DNA of 64,000 nt from Microlunatus kandeliicorticis (GCF_014137855.1 NZ_JACGWT010000001.1:248001-312000), one strand, 5' to 3'; shown: positions 50,968 to 59,824, counted from the stretch's first letter. Numbers and translations are program-made. The notes: generated from the letters alone by a model not told the origin.

Positions 50968-53769
50968 GTGACCACCTTCCGTTCCGTTGCCGCTCTGGCC
51001 GCCGTCAGCACCGTGCTGGCCGGCTTCGGCGCCACCGCTCTGCCCGTGCTGAGCACGGCCAGCGCTGCGTCCTCCTCCTCCACGTCCTCCACCGCCGGCT
51101 CCAAGCCGACCAAGGTCGTCAAGAAGGCCAAGAAGACCACCACGAAGAAGTCGACCGCCAAGAAGGCGACCACCAAGACCACCGCCAAGACGACGGCCAA
51201 GACGACCGCCAAGACGACCGCGAAGGCGCCCGCCCCGGTGAACTGCGCCGCCATGAAGCAGCCGGTCTACCAGCGGGTCAACCCGGCCATCGGGATGCAG
51301 CTGCTCACCACGAGCGCCACCGAGGCCGCGAACGCCGGATCCCGCTACGGCTACAGCACCGACCTGTCGGTCGCCTTCAAGGCTGCGACCTCGGGCACGG
51401 GCCTGGTCCAGGTGCACCGCCTCGTGCGGGCGAAGGCGTGGGACGCCTACTGGACCGCGGACGCGACCGAGATCAAGACGCTGGTCAAGGCCGGCTACAC
51501 GGACAACGGCACCAACTTCCTCGCCAGCTCGGTCAGCGCCGCGTGCACCACGCCGGTGCTGACCTTCACCAAGGGCGGGCTGCACCGGCAGACCGCGAGC
51601 ACCGCCACCGCCACCGCCCTGCAGAAGAGCGGATGGACCAAGAAGGGCATCGGCTTCTACGCCGTCCCCGCAACCAGCGCGTCGACCGTGACCGCTCCTT
51701 CGCCGGCTCCGGGCAGCAGCCCGAGCAAGGCCCCGACCAGCGCTCCGTCGAGTGCGGCTCCGGCGAGTGCGGCTCCGTCAAGTGCGGCTCCGTCGAGTGC
51801 GGCTCCGACGAGTGCGGCTCCGGCGAGTGCGGCTCCGACGAGCGCGGCTCCGACGAGCGCGGCTCCGTCGAGTGCGGCTCCGTCGAGTGCGGCTCCGACG
51901 AGCGCGGCCCCGACGAGCGCGGCTCCGACGAGCGCGGCCCCGACGAGCGCGGCTCCGACCAGTGCGGCCCCGACCAGCGCGCCGGTTCCGGACGCGCGTC
52001 GGCTGCCCACCGGCCCGACCGACCTCGACACCTCGGGACGGACGATCCCCGACACCAACTACGCCTTCCCCGCCAACGCGATCTTCCTGTCGACCACCGG
52101 CGACGACGCGAACAACGGTTCGCAGGGCAGCCCGGTCCGCACGCTCAACCGCGCCGTCGCCCTCGCGCCGGCCGGCGGCACCATCGTCATCCGCGGCGGC
52201 GTCTACCGGGACTGGTACCACGACGCATCCGGGAACTGGGGCTTCATCGGCAAGGCGCTGACCTTCCAGAACTTCCCGCACGAGCAGGTCTGGTTCGACG
52301 GCACCGACATCGTCCCCAGCTCCTCGTTCACCGCGGACAGCCTGGGTCGGTACTCCCTGGCCTGGAGCACCCCGCAGTTCTGCCAGGGGCAGTACTACAG
52401 CCGGGCCCTCACCGACCAGTCGGTCTCGCCGAACAACGGCCCCTGCGCGCACTACGACAACGCGAACAACCCGTCGAACCCGATGGCCATGGACCCGCAA
52501 ATGGTCTTCGTCGACGGCGTCCAGCTCCGTCAGGTCGCCGACGTCTCCCAGCTGACCCCGAGCTCCTTCGTCTACGACTGGACGAACCGCAAGGTCGTGC
52601 TCGGGTTCAACCCGGCCGGTCACCAGATCGAGGTGACGAAGCGGCCCATCGCGATGATCCTGGCCAACAAGACCAGCTACACCATCCGCGGCATCGGCTT
52701 CCGCAAGTACGCCACCAACGAGTACAACAACCTGACCCAGGCGGCGGTCTACGTCGGCTCCTCGATGGCCGTCTTCGAGAACGACGTGTTCAGCCAGAAC
52801 GCGGCGGGCGGGGTGATGCTGTACAACCCGGTCGAGGGCTCCGCCCTGCGGCACAACGTGTTCGCCGACAACGGCTACACCGGGCTCTGGCAGTACAGCA
52901 GCGCCTCCAGCCCGGTGAACAATTTGGTGATCGACTCGAACGTCTTCGAGCACAACAACGCCGAGGGCTTCGGTGAGAAGTGCGCGGCGTCCTGCGGGCA
53001 GGCCGCGCTCAAGCTGACCCAGATCAAGGGCGCCACCATCACCAACAACCTGGTCGAGAACTCGGGCGGCCCGGCCAACGGCATCTGGTGCGACCTGGCC
53101 TGTGTCGACGTCAACATCACCTACAACGTCGTCCGCAACCAGAACAACCGCGGCATCTTCTACGAGGTGTCCGACCGGGGCGTGATCGCGGCCAACCTCG
53201 TGGTCAACAACAACTACGGCATCGTGGTCGGGTCGGCCCACACCCGGGTCTACAACAACACGATGATCAACAACAACAACGGGATCTGGGTCTACGACGA
53301 CACCCGCCAGTACGGGGTCGGTGGCTGGACCAACGTCGGTCCGGACACCACCGCCACCGAGCTCGTCGGCAACGTGCTCTGGGGGACCCAGAACTACAGC
53401 TTCAAGATCAGCACCCAGGTCAACGGGCAGCCGGCGTCGCCGGCCGTCGCCGCGGCCATGATCACCCGGATGGACCACAACGTGGTCTACGCCGGCGCTG
53501 CCGGCCAGACCCCGAACTACGTCTGGTGGCAGACCAGCGGGACGACGCTCTACAAGACCCTCGCCGGCTTCCAGCAGGCGACCGGCCTGGAGGGCGGGAG
53601 CGTCTGGGCGAACAACCCGGCGGCCAGCTTCGTCGACCCGAGTGCGGGTGACTACCGACTCGCCGCCGCGCCGACCGGACTCGCCGACTCGCTGCCCGGC
53701 GACATCGCCGGGCTGCTCGGTGGGATCGCCGGCCAGCTCCTCCCGGGCGCGTTCGGCCCGGGCCGCTGA
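50968..53769 (+). CDS. Secreted right-handed beta-helix protein with repeat-rich N-terminus
   Basis: A 933-aa exported protein. Order: signal peptide about 1-34; Lys/Thr/Ala-rich stretch 43-88 (TTAK repeats), likely basic and wall- or polymer-binding; a DUF5648-like region about 95-230 ('RYGYSTDL', 'GYTDNGTNFLAS', 'GLHRQTAST'); (S/T/A)SAAP linker 261-339; right-handed beta-helix 367-920. The helix begins 'PVRTLNRAVALAPAGGTIVIRGGVYRD' and shares 'FPHEQVWFDGTDIV', 'GIGFRKYATNEYNNLTQ' and Asn ladders with the protein at 36914-39211. Polysaccharide lyase or epimerase activity is possible but no catalytic residues are certain. GTG 50968 has GAGGA upstream. Confidence 0.85.
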   Translation: MTTFRSVAALAAVSTVLAGFGATALPVLSTASAASSSSTSSTAGSKPTKVVKKAKKTTTKKSTAKKATTKTTAKTTAKTTAKTTAKAPAPVNCAAMKQPVYQRVNPAIGMQLLTTSATEAANAGSRYGYSTDLSVAFKAATSGTGLVQVHRLVRAKAWDAYWTADATEIKTLVKAGYTDNGTNFLASSVSAACTTPVLTFTKGGLHRQTASTATATALQKSGWTKKGIGFYAVPATSASTVTAPSPAPGSSPSKAPTSAPSSAAPASAAPSSAAPSSAAPTSAAPASAAPTSAAPTSAAPSSAAPSSAAPTSAAPTSAAPTSAAPTSAAPTSAAPTSAPVPDARRLPTGPTDLDTSGRTIPDTNYAFPANAIFLSTTGDDANNGSQGSPVRTLNRAVALAPAGGTIVIRGGVYRDWYHDASGNWGFIGKALTFQNFPHEQVWFDGTDIVPSSSFTADSLGRYSLAWSTPQFCQGQYYSRALTDQSVSPNNGPCAHYDNANNPSNPMAMDPQMVFVDGVQLRQVADVSQLTPSSFVYDWTNRKVVLGFNPAGHQIEVTKRPIAMILANKTSYTIRGIGFRKYATNEYNNLTQAAVYVGSSMAVFENDVFSQNAAGGVMLYNPVEGSALRHNVFADNGYTGLWQYSSASSPVNNLVIDSNVFEHNNAEGFGEKCAASCGQAALKLTQIKGATITNNLVENSGGPANGIWCDLACVDVNITYNVVRNQNNRGIFYEVSDRGVIAANLVVNNNYGIVVGSAHTRVYNNTMINNNNGIWVYDDTRQYGVGGWTNVGPDTTATELVGNVLWGTQNYSFKISTQVNGQPASPAVAAAMITRMDHNVVYAGAAGQTPNYVWWQTSGTTLYKTLAGFQQATGLEGGSVWANNPAASFVDPSAGDYRLAAAPTGLADSLPGDIAGLLGGIAGQLLPGAFGPGR
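51748..51984 (+). repeat. 15-bp in-frame repeat coding for (S/T/A)SAAP
   Basis: Fifteen complete pentapeptide units plus a final TSAP (79 codons). Third positions and the first codon vary (TCG, TCA, GCG, ACG, ACC). It forms a flexible linker between the N-terminal regions and the beta-helix. Confidence 0.9.
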
Positions 53770-53883
53770 TCTCCGGACGCCGACCGGTCTGACCCGACCG
53801 GTCCGGCCCAGAGCGGCGACCGCAGGAAGGGCGGTCGCCCAGGGTCCGGGTGACAAGGGCGAGACCCGGACCCGGGGAGCACC

Positions 53884-53912
53884 GTGGGCCGCGACCTCTG
53901 GTCGCGGCCCAC
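53884..53912. terminator. Bidirectional 13-bp hairpin between convergent genes
   Basis: GTGGGCCGCGACC (53884-53896) is complementary to 53900-53912 over a TCT loop. It lies between the rightward beta-helix gene and the leftward priming transferase, so it can serve both. Confidence 0.75.
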
Positions 53913-53947
53913 AGCGCTGTCCCCGGTCGACCCGGTGAGCGACCCGA

Positions 53948-55537
53948 TCAGTAGGCCCCGCGGCGGGCGAGCACCGCGAAGACCGTCTTCCACAGGATCA
54001 ACAGGTCCAGCGTGAGCGACCAGTTCTCGACGTAGCGGAGATCGAGACGGACCGTCTCCTCCCAGCTCAGCAGCGAGCGGCCGCTGACCTGCCAGAGCCC
54101 GGTGAGTCCCGGGGTCACCAGCAGCCGGCGCCGGGCGTCGCGGGCGTAGGCGTCCACCTCGGACTGCAGCGGCGGGCGGGGCCCGACCAGCGACATCGAG
54201 CCGGCCAGCACGTTGAAGAGCTGCGGCAGCTCGTCGAGGCTGAACTTGCGGAGGAAGCGACCGACCCGGGTCACCCGCGGGTCGTCGACCATCTTGAACA
54301 GCGGGCCGGCCCCCTCGTTCTGCTCCAGCAGAGCGGCCAGCCGCTGCTCGGCGTCGACGGCCATCGAGCGGAACTTGAGCATGGTGAACGTGCGGCCGTC
54401 GAGACCGACCCGGGTCTGGCGGAACAGCACCGGGCCGCCGTCCTCGAGCTTGACCGCCACCGCGATCGCCAGCAGCACCGGGGAGATCAGCAGCAGGCCG
54501 ATCCCGGTCAGCACGATGTCGACCAGCCGCTTGAACACTCGGCGCCAGCCCGCGAAGTGCGGCTGGTCGATGTGCAGCAACGGCAGACCGACGTACGGGC
54601 GGATGTGCATGCGCGGGCCGGCCACCTCGACCAGGCCGGGGTGCACCAGCAGCTCGACCCGTTCGCCCTCGAGCGACCAGGCGAGCTCGCGCAGGTAGTT
54701 GTGCCGCGTGGCCTCACCACCCGTGACCGCGACCGCGTCGCAGCCGAACTCACGGATCACGGCGGGGACGTGGTCGAGGTCGCCGAGCACGGTGAGTCCG
54801 AGCTCGGCGGCTCGGGCCGCCTCCGCGGCGGGAACGCACACACCGACGACCTGCATGCCGTTGTGGGTGGCGTGGCCCAGCACACCGACCAGGTCGGCGG
54901 TCGACCAGAGGCTGCCGACCACGACGACACGTCGCACGCTGAGGCCGCTGCGCTGGCGGCGGTGCAGGATCTTGCGGCCGACGTAGCGGACGCCGATGCT
55001 CCCGAGCATCGCCGGCAGCGCGGTGAAGACCGCGAGCGCGAGAAACGAGCGGAGGTCGAACAGGCCGGCCGGCAGGGCCGTGAGCACCACGAGCACGATC
55101 GCCGCGCGGAGCACGGCCCGCATCTCGTCGCCACCGACGCCGACCTTGCGGCGCTCGTACCCGTGGGCCGAGGCGATGGCGACCGGCCAGGCGACGGCCC
55201 CCGCGAGCAGCGCGATCGAGACCGGCCAGAACGGACGGTCGAGCGCCTCGAGCACGTGGGTCGCGACGAGCACGGCGATCAGTCCGACGGCCACGTCGGC
55301 CAGCACGGTGGCCGCGACGTAGCGCCGGGTCCAGGTGGTGAAACGACTGGTGCGCCCGCTCGACGGAGCGGGGGCAGGCAGCAACGGCGCCGCGGTCCCG
55401 AGCATGTCCTCCCGGTCGAGCTCGGAGAGCTCGTCCAGGGCGTGGTCGGTCCGGGCAGTGATCGAGCGGTCCAGTGCGGAGGCGGTATCCCCAACCGTCT
55501 CCGGGCCTGAACGCGACTCACCGGCAAGGCTTCGCAT
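53948..55537 (-). CDS. Polyprenyl glycosylphosphotransferase (priming sugar transferase)
   Basis: A 529-aa enzyme of the WbaP/CpsE type, which transfers hexose-1-phosphate to undecaprenyl phosphate to start a repeat unit. Residues 70-210 hold four to five membrane helices. A middle Rossmann-like segment follows ('RRVVVVGSLWSTADLVGVLGHA'). The conserved catalytic core begins at about 325 with a helix ('KRLVDIVLTGIGLLLISP'), then 'GGPVLFRQTRVGLDGRTFTMLKFRSM', 'SLDELPQLFNVLAGSMSLVGPRPPL' (the Asp-Glu catalytic pair) and 'PGLTGLWQVSGRSLLSWEE'. ATG 55537 overlaps an RNA switch candidate. Hexose identity is unknown. Confidence 0.92.
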   Translation of the reverse strand: MRSLAGESRSGPETVGDTASALDRSITARTDHALDELSELDREDMLGTAAPLLPAPAPSSGRTSRFTTWTRRYVAATVLADVAVGLIAVLVATHVLEALDRPFWPVSIALLAGAVAWPVAIASAHGYERRKVGVGGDEMRAVLRAAIVLVVLTALPAGLFDLRSFLALAVFTALPAMLGSIGVRYVGRKILHRRQRSGLSVRRVVVVGSLWSTADLVGVLGHATHNGMQVVGVCVPAAEAARAAELGLTVLGDLDHVPAVIREFGCDAVAVTGGEATRHNYLRELAWSLEGERVELLVHPGLVEVAGPRMHIRPYVGLPLLHIDQPHFAGWRRVFKRLVDIVLTGIGLLLISPVLLAIAVAVKLEDGGPVLFRQTRVGLDGRTFTMLKFRSMAVDAEQRLAALLEQNEGAGPLFKMVDDPRVTRVGRFLRKFSLDELPQLFNVLAGSMSLVGPRPPLQSEVDAYARDARRRLLVTPGLTGLWQVSGRSLLSWEETVRLDLRYVENWSLTLDLLILWKTVFAVLARRGAY

Positions 55538-55591
55538 TCGACTGTTTCCCCCGTTGTCCCCCAAGTCGAATATCGGAGCAGATATTCGACT
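55536..55591 (-). promoter_or_regulatory. Three-arm hairpin switch candidate over the start codon
   Basis: Minus strand: arm 1 AGTCGAATATC (55591-55581), spacer of six, arm 2 GATATTCGACT (55574-55564), then a G-rich ribosome site, then arm 3 AGTCGAAT (55543-55536) that includes the first two bases of the ATG. Arms 1 and 2 form an 11-bp perfect stem. Arm 2 could instead pair 8 bp with arm 3 and hide the start codon. Confidence 0.5.
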
Positions 55592-56061
55592 CGTGCACGC
55601 GGAAACAGCCGCTTGAGCGGTGTCAAGAGTGTGGCCGGTGGTCCCATCCCACCGTCGAGGCCCCCAAGGCTTCGAACGTTCCCCCGTGAACGCCATGAAT
55701 ATTACCGGACAGGGGGACGACGTCCAGAGGTTGACGCGACGTTTCGTGATCGCCGCGTGTCGTTCACGGGCAGGACAGCTCGCGACAGCCGGCCCCCGGT
55801 GGTTCCGAGGTCGCAAGATCGCGCACCGGGTGGACCGGAATCGCTGTGTGCACAGAAATCCCGGCCCTCGCTGGGGTAGGGAACACGGAGCGCACCCGCG
55901 CACCGGCTCTTTCTCGGGGAACGTGGGCTGTGGCCGAGGACACACGCCCGGAGTGCCGCCGTCTGAGGAAAGGTAATTCCCGCATTCAGTGCTGCTTCAG
56001 CAAATATTCAGGAACTTTGCCCGATCGCTTTTTCGCGGCGAATGGACCGGCTCAGAGCCGG
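55592..56061. other. Long intergenic region, priming transferase upstream side
   Basis: About 470 bp with no supported gene. It contains TTGACA on the minus strand at 55626-55621 (a perfect -35 box, but no good -10 at 16-18 bp), a single GTGCAC half site at 55593-55598 and a lower-GC stretch around 55970-56040 with TGCTG-N3-CAGCA. Confidence 0.4.
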
Positions 56062-56063
56062 TC
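56045..56063 (-). terminator. 8-bp hairpin overlapping the SixA-like stop codon
   Basis: GACCGGCT (56045-56052) and AGCCGGTC (56056-56063) over loop CAG. On the minus strand the stem begins at the stop codon. There is no clear U tract. Confidence 0.45.
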
Positions 56064-56580
56064 AGCCGAAGCGCAAGAAGATCAGCTGTCCCTGATCCAG
56101 GTGCGACCAAGCGTCCTCGACGGTGATCCGGGCCAGGGTCGCGGTGGGAAAACGCCTCTCGAGCTGCCCCAGCAGCTCCGCGTCCGACCCCGGTCCCGCC
56201 AGGTCGAGCGCGAGCTGCGGGACGCCTGGGGCGTGGCCGACCACCAGGGCGGTGCGGACGTCCGCGGGCAGAGCGCGGACGAGTTCGAGCAGCGTGTCGC
56301 TGCCCGCCTCGTAGACGGCGTCGGCGAGCTCGACCCGTTCGGAGGCCGGGTCGAGCCCGGGCAGCCCGAGGCCCTCGAGGGTCTGGCGGGTGCGCAGCGA
56401 CGGGGAGCAGAGGACCCGGTCGGGGAGCAGCCCTGCGGCGCGGAGCACCTGGCCGACGGCCGCCGCCTGGCCGCGGCCGTGCGCGCTGAGCGGGCGGTCC
56501 CGGTCGCGTCCGCCACCGACCTCCTCGGCGTCGGCGTGCCGGAGCAGGAGGAGGGTGCGGGACGCGGTGGGTGCGGTCAC
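56062..56580 (-). CDS. SixA-like phosphohistidine phosphatase
   Basis: A 172-aa histidine phosphatase. The RHG-type motif is 'LLLLRHADAEE' near the start, 'RTRQTLEGL' supplies a second conserved Arg, and 'LVVGHAPGVPQLALDL' the second catalytic His. This is the short SixA form, which removes phosphate from histidine in phosphorelay proteins. GTG 56580 is six bases after TTGGAT, consistent with a leaderless message. It is divergent, 53 bp away, from a lone receiver domain protein. Confidence 0.85.
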   Translation of the reverse strand: MTAPTASRTLLLLRHADAEEVGGGRDRDRPLSAHGRGQAAAVGQVLRAAGLLPDRVLCSPSLRTRQTLEGLGLPGLDPASERVELADAVYEAGSDTLLELVRALPADVRTALVVGHAPGVPQLALDLAGPGSDAELLGQLERRFPTATLARITVEDAWSHLDQGQLIFLRFG

Positions 56581-56621
56581 CCGTCCATCCAACCCGACGG
56601 CACGGGTCCCCGTGACCCGCT

Positions 56622-56627
56622 TACCCT
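56622..56627 (+). promoter_or_regulatory. -10 element of the receiver gene (leaderless)
   Basis: TACCCT followed after six bases by GTG 56634. Confidence 0.5.
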
Positions 56628-56633
56628 CGTGCC

Positions 56634-57014
56634 GTGGACGCACCGATCCGGGTCCTGGTGGCCGACGACGACCCGCTCGCCCGGATGTTGATGGTCGGCC
56701 GGCTCGGGTCGGAGCCCGGGCTCGAGGTGGTGGCGGAGGCCGACGACGGGGCCGCGGTCGTCGCCCGCGCCGCTGCGGCCCGCCCGGACGTCGTGCTGCT
56801 CGACTTCGCGATGCCCGACCTCGACCAGCACCGGGTGATCGGCGCGCTGAGTGGCGCTGCGGACGGCCCGGCCGTCATCCTGCTGACCCAGTTCGAGTCC
56901 GACGCGGTGGTGGACGCGGCGCTCCGGGCCGGTGCCCGCGCACAGCTGGTCAAGACCGCCCGCCAGGACGAGCTGGTCCGGCTGATCGCGACGGTGGCCG
57001 CCGAGCGCCGCTGA
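56634..57014 (+). CDS. Stand-alone response regulator receiver domain
   Basis: A 126-aa CheY-like receiver with no output domain. The acidic pocket is 'VADDDPLARML', the phosphorylation Asp is in 'VVLLDFAMPDL', the Thr in 'VILLTQFES' and the Lys in 'AQLVKTARQDEL'. Length equals a single receiver, so it must act through a partner. It is adjacent to and divergent from a SixA-like phosphatase and in tandem with an esterase gene. Confidence 0.85.
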   Translation: MDAPIRVLVADDDPLARMLMVGRLGSEPGLEVVAEADDGAAVVARAAAARPDVVLLDFAMPDLDQHRVIGALSGAADGPAVILLTQFESDAVVDAALRAGARAQLVKTARQDELVRLIATVAAERR

Positions 57015-57059
57015 CCCGGCTGCCCGCTGACCCGGCTGCCCTGGCCGGACCGGCGTCGT

Positions 57060-57065
57060 TAGGCT
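57060..57065 (+). promoter_or_regulatory. -10 element of the esterase gene (leaderless)
   Basis: TAGGCT followed after seven bases by GTG 57073. Confidence 0.5.
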
Positions 57066-57072
57066 GCCGCGC

Positions 57073-58080
57073 GTGGCCCTGGTGGAACTGGATCTGGACG
57101 CCCTGCAGGAGTACCGGCCCGAGGTGGCCGAGCCCGCGGACTTCGACGCGTTCTGGGACGAGACGCTCGCGACCGTCGACCGGCTCGACCTCGATCCGAC
57201 GTTCACCCCGATCGACAACCACCTGGCGCTGATCGACAGCTACGACGTCGTCTTCACCGGCTGGGGCGGGACCCGGGTGCGCGCCTGGCTGCACGTTCCC
57301 GCCGGCACCCAGCCCGGCGCCGGGCTGCCCTGCGTGGTCCAGTTCCAGGGCTACTCAGGCAGCCGCGGGCTGCCGTACGCCGACACCGTGTACGCCCAGG
57401 CCGGCTGGGCGCACCTGATCATGGACACCCGCGGCCAGGGCTGGAGCACCGGCGGCGTCGACCCGACCCCCGACGACGCGCCCGAGGCCGGCATCCACCA
57501 CTCGCCGGGCTTCATGACCGCCGGCATCGCCGACCCGCACACCTACTACTACCGGCGGGTCTACGTCGACACCGTCCGCGCGCTGCAGACCGCGGCCACC
57601 AGCCCGCTGGTCGACCCCGGCCGGTTGCTGGTCACCGGCGCGAGCCAGGGCGGCGGCCTGTCGATCGCCGCGGCCGGCCTCGCGCCCCGGGTGGGCATCC
57701 GGCTGCTCGGCTCCGCACCGGACGTCCCGTTCCTGTGCCACTTCCGGCGCGCGGTCGCGCTGACCGACGCCCACCCCTACGGCGAGATCACCCAGTTCCT
57801 GGCGGGCTGGCGTGACCAGGTACCGGCCGCCGAACGGACGCTCTCGTACTTCGACGGCGTGAACCTGGCCCGCCGGGCGGACGCGCCGACGCTGTTCTCG
57901 GCCGCGCTGATGGACCCGGTCTGCCCGCCGTCGACGGTCTTCGCCGCCTACCACGCCTACGCCGAGCGCACCGGGCAGACCGACAAGCACATCGCGGTCT
58001 ACAGCCACAACGGGCACGAGGGCGGTGGCCCCTACCAGCTCGGCGCGCGGCTGGCCTGGATCGCCGACCGCTTCGCCTGA
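57073..58080 (+). CDS. Acetylxylan esterase / cephalosporin-C deacetylase family (AXE1)
   Basis: A 335-aa alpha/beta hydrolase of the CE7 family. The nucleophile Ser is in 'VTGASQGGGLSIAAA', the Asp in 'LMDPVCPPSTVFAAY' and the His in 'SHNGHEGG'. The start 'EYRPEVAEPADFDAFWDETL' and 'VVQFQGYSGSRG' (oxyanion region) are typical. It removes acetyl groups from small oligosaccharides, perhaps acetylated EPS fragments. There is no signal peptide, so it acts in the cytoplasm. Confidence 0.9.
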   Translation: MALVELDLDALQEYRPEVAEPADFDAFWDETLATVDRLDLDPTFTPIDNHLALIDSYDVVFTGWGGTRVRAWLHVPAGTQPGAGLPCVVQFQGYSGSRGLPYADTVYAQAGWAHLIMDTRGQGWSTGGVDPTPDDAPEAGIHHSPGFMTAGIADPHTYYYRRVYVDTVRALQTAATSPLVDPGRLLVTGASQGGGLSIAAAGLAPRVGIRLLGSAPDVPFLCHFRRAVALTDAHPYGEITQFLAGWRDQVPAAERTLSYFDGVNLARRADAPTLFSAALMDPVCPPSTVFAAYHAYAERTGQTDKHIAVYSHNGHEGGGPYQLGARLAWIADRFA

Positions 58081-58086
58081 GCCGGC

Positions 58087-59094
58087 TCAGGCCGGGCGCA
58101 CCGCCACGAAGACGTCGCGGTGGATCGAGGCGTCCACCCGGTGGGCGAACTGCAGGTACGCGTCGTCGTCCCGGGGCTCGAGACCGGCGTCGACGGCCAC
58201 CGCGCTCAGCGCCTCGCGGGTCATCCCGTAGGTGTTCCAGCTCAGCGCCAGCGCGCCGCCCTTCTTGAGCTGACCCGCCCACACCGGCAGCGCCTCGGTG
58301 AGCAGGTCGGCGGCCGACCGGCTCCGTCGCTTCCCGGTGGTGCTCCCGCTGGTGCTGCCGTGGGCGACGCCGTAGGGCGCGTCGGTGACCACCAGGTCGA
58401 ACCGGCGCCGGCCGAACAGCGCGGCCGAGTCGCGGGCGTCGCCGGTGAACACCTCGAGGTCGAGCTTCCGGCCGTCGACCGGTGAGGTGACCTCGGCCTC
58501 GAGCCGCCGGCCGAGGCTCCGGCCCTCGCGGCGGACCGGGTGCAGCTCGCAGCGGTGCTTGAGCCGCTTGCGGCGCAGGTAGGTCTTGAGGAACGCGGCA
58601 TAGGCCTCGACCGCCTTGCCGTCGGTCTCGACGCCGGCGACGTCGTACCCCTGCCGCAGCCCGGTGCTGAGCGTGGTGCCGCGGCCGCACAGCGGATCGA
58701 GCAGCACGGCGTCGTCGAGCGGGCGGGTGGCCGACGCCGCGGCGAGGCCGACCAGCAACCGGGTGAACTGCTCGTTGGTCTTGCCCGGGTACTTCGGGAT
58801 GGTGACCAGGTCGTCCTCGAAGTGGTCGAGCACCGGCCGCTCGACCGGGCGCAGGAGGTCGCCCTCGCGGACGTAGACGGCGAAGCAGACGCTCGACCGG
58901 GCGGCCAGCTCGGCGGCCCGCGGTTCGTCGAGCCCGGTCTCGACCTCGAGGTAGTCGACTCCGGCGACGGTCACCGGCGTGGCGGAGCCGACGGCGGACC
59001 CGCCGAGCACGGTCAGCTCGGCGGCGGCCAGCGCAGGGGCCTGCTGGGCGTAGACACGGTTGGCCGAGGGCTCGACCAGGATCAGCAACCGCAC
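58087..59094 (-). CDS. TRM11-like SAM-dependent methyltransferase
   Basis: A 335-aa class I methyltransferase. Motif I is 'DPLCGRGTTLSTGL', motif IV is 'VVTDAPYGVAHGST', and a THUMP-like N-terminal segment precedes them ('LVEPSANRVYA', 'PKYPGKTNEQFTRLL'). These match the TRM11/tRNA guanine N2-methyltransferase and related actinobacterial proteins; the DNA-methylase-like DAPYG motif marks a base amine substrate. Target not proven. GTG 59094 start. Confidence 0.8.
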   Translation of the reverse strand: MRLLILVEPSANRVYAQQAPALAAAELTVLGGSAVGSATPVTVAGVDYLEVETGLDEPRAAELAARSSVCFAVYVREGDLLRPVERPVLDHFEDDLVTIPKYPGKTNEQFTRLLVGLAAASATRPLDDAVLLDPLCGRGTTLSTGLRQGYDVAGVETDGKAVEAYAAFLKTYLRRKRLKHRCELHPVRREGRSLGRRLEAEVTSPVDGRKLDLEVFTGDARDSAALFGRRRFDLVVTDAPYGVAHGSTSGSTTGKRRSRSAADLLTEALPVWAGQLKKGGALALSWNTYGMTREALSAVAVDAGLEPRDDDAYLQFAHRVDASIHRDVFVAVRPA

Positions 59095-59130
59095 CGGAGA
59101 CCCCCGGTCAGCCGGTCGGCGAGGGCCGGA

Positions 59131-59676
59131 TCAGTGATGACCGGCGGCCTTCGCCCGCTCGAAGCTGGCGCGCACCTCGGCCTCGGCCTCCTCGACCCCC
59201 GTCCAGGTGGCGCCCTCGACCGACTTGCCCGGCTCGAGGTCCTTGTAGACGGTGAAGAAGTGCTCGATCTCCAGCAGCAGGTACGGCCGGACGTCGCCGA
59301 GGTCGCTGACGTGGTCGCGCCGGCTGTCGTCGGCCGGGACGCAGAGCACCTTGTCGTCGCCCCCGGCCTCGTCGGTCATCCGGAACATCGCGACCGCCCG
59401 GCACTTGATCAGGCAGCCGGGGAAGGTGGGCTCGGAGACCAGCACGAGCGCGTCGAGCGGGTCGCCGTCCTGCCCGAGCGTGCCCTCGATGAAGCCGTAG
59501 TCGGCCGGGTAGGCGGTGGAGGTGAAGAGCGTGCGGTCGAGCCGGATCCGCCCGGTCTCGTGGTCGACCTCGTACTTGTTCTTGTTGCCCTTCGGGATCT
59601 CGACGGTGACATCGAAGGTCAGACCGCTCAGCGGCTTGCTCGGCTTGGACGGTGCACCGATGTTGTGACTGCTCAC
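59131..59676 (-). CDS. ppa: Inorganic pyrophosphatase, family I
   Basis: A 181-aa soluble pyrophosphatase. The signature '[10 protein letters not shown]' (three Asp metal ligands) is intact, as are '[22 protein letters not shown]' and '[15 protein letters not shown]'. Normal length. It pulls nucleotide-sugar synthesis and other biosynthesis forward. GTG 59676 has AGAGAGG six bases upstream. It is divergent from the PBP4-type gene. Confidence 0.95.
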   Translation of the reverse strand: MSSHNIGAPSKPSKPLSGLTFDVTVEIPKGNKNKYEVDHETGRIRLDRTLFTSTAYPADYGFIEGTLGQDGDPLDALVLVSEPTFPGCLIKCRAVAMFRMTDEAGGDDKVLCVPADDSRRDHVSDLGDVRPYLLLEIEHFFTVYKDLEPGKSVEGATWTGVEEAEAEVRASFERAKAAGHH

Positions 59677-59824
59677 GGCTGACCTCTCTTATGATGTGCG
59701 AACCCGAGGTACCCCTCGGCTGACCTTATCGGCAGCCGCCCCCGGGAACCGAACCGAGACCGCGGCCGGCGGGACCACCTCCACAGGGAGCCGGGTCCGG
59801 TCCAGCAGCGACGGACGGAGACGA

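Noticed and set aside
55592-56061. A gene in the plus strand with reading frame open across 55620-55976
   Set aside because: Low-quality composition, no ribosome site and no recognisable domain.
59696-59824. Longer N-terminus of the PBP4-type protein from GTG 59696
   Set aside because: A TATGAT element directly precedes it and would start transcription downstream; the extra residues are polar and unlike the family. Not fully excluded.
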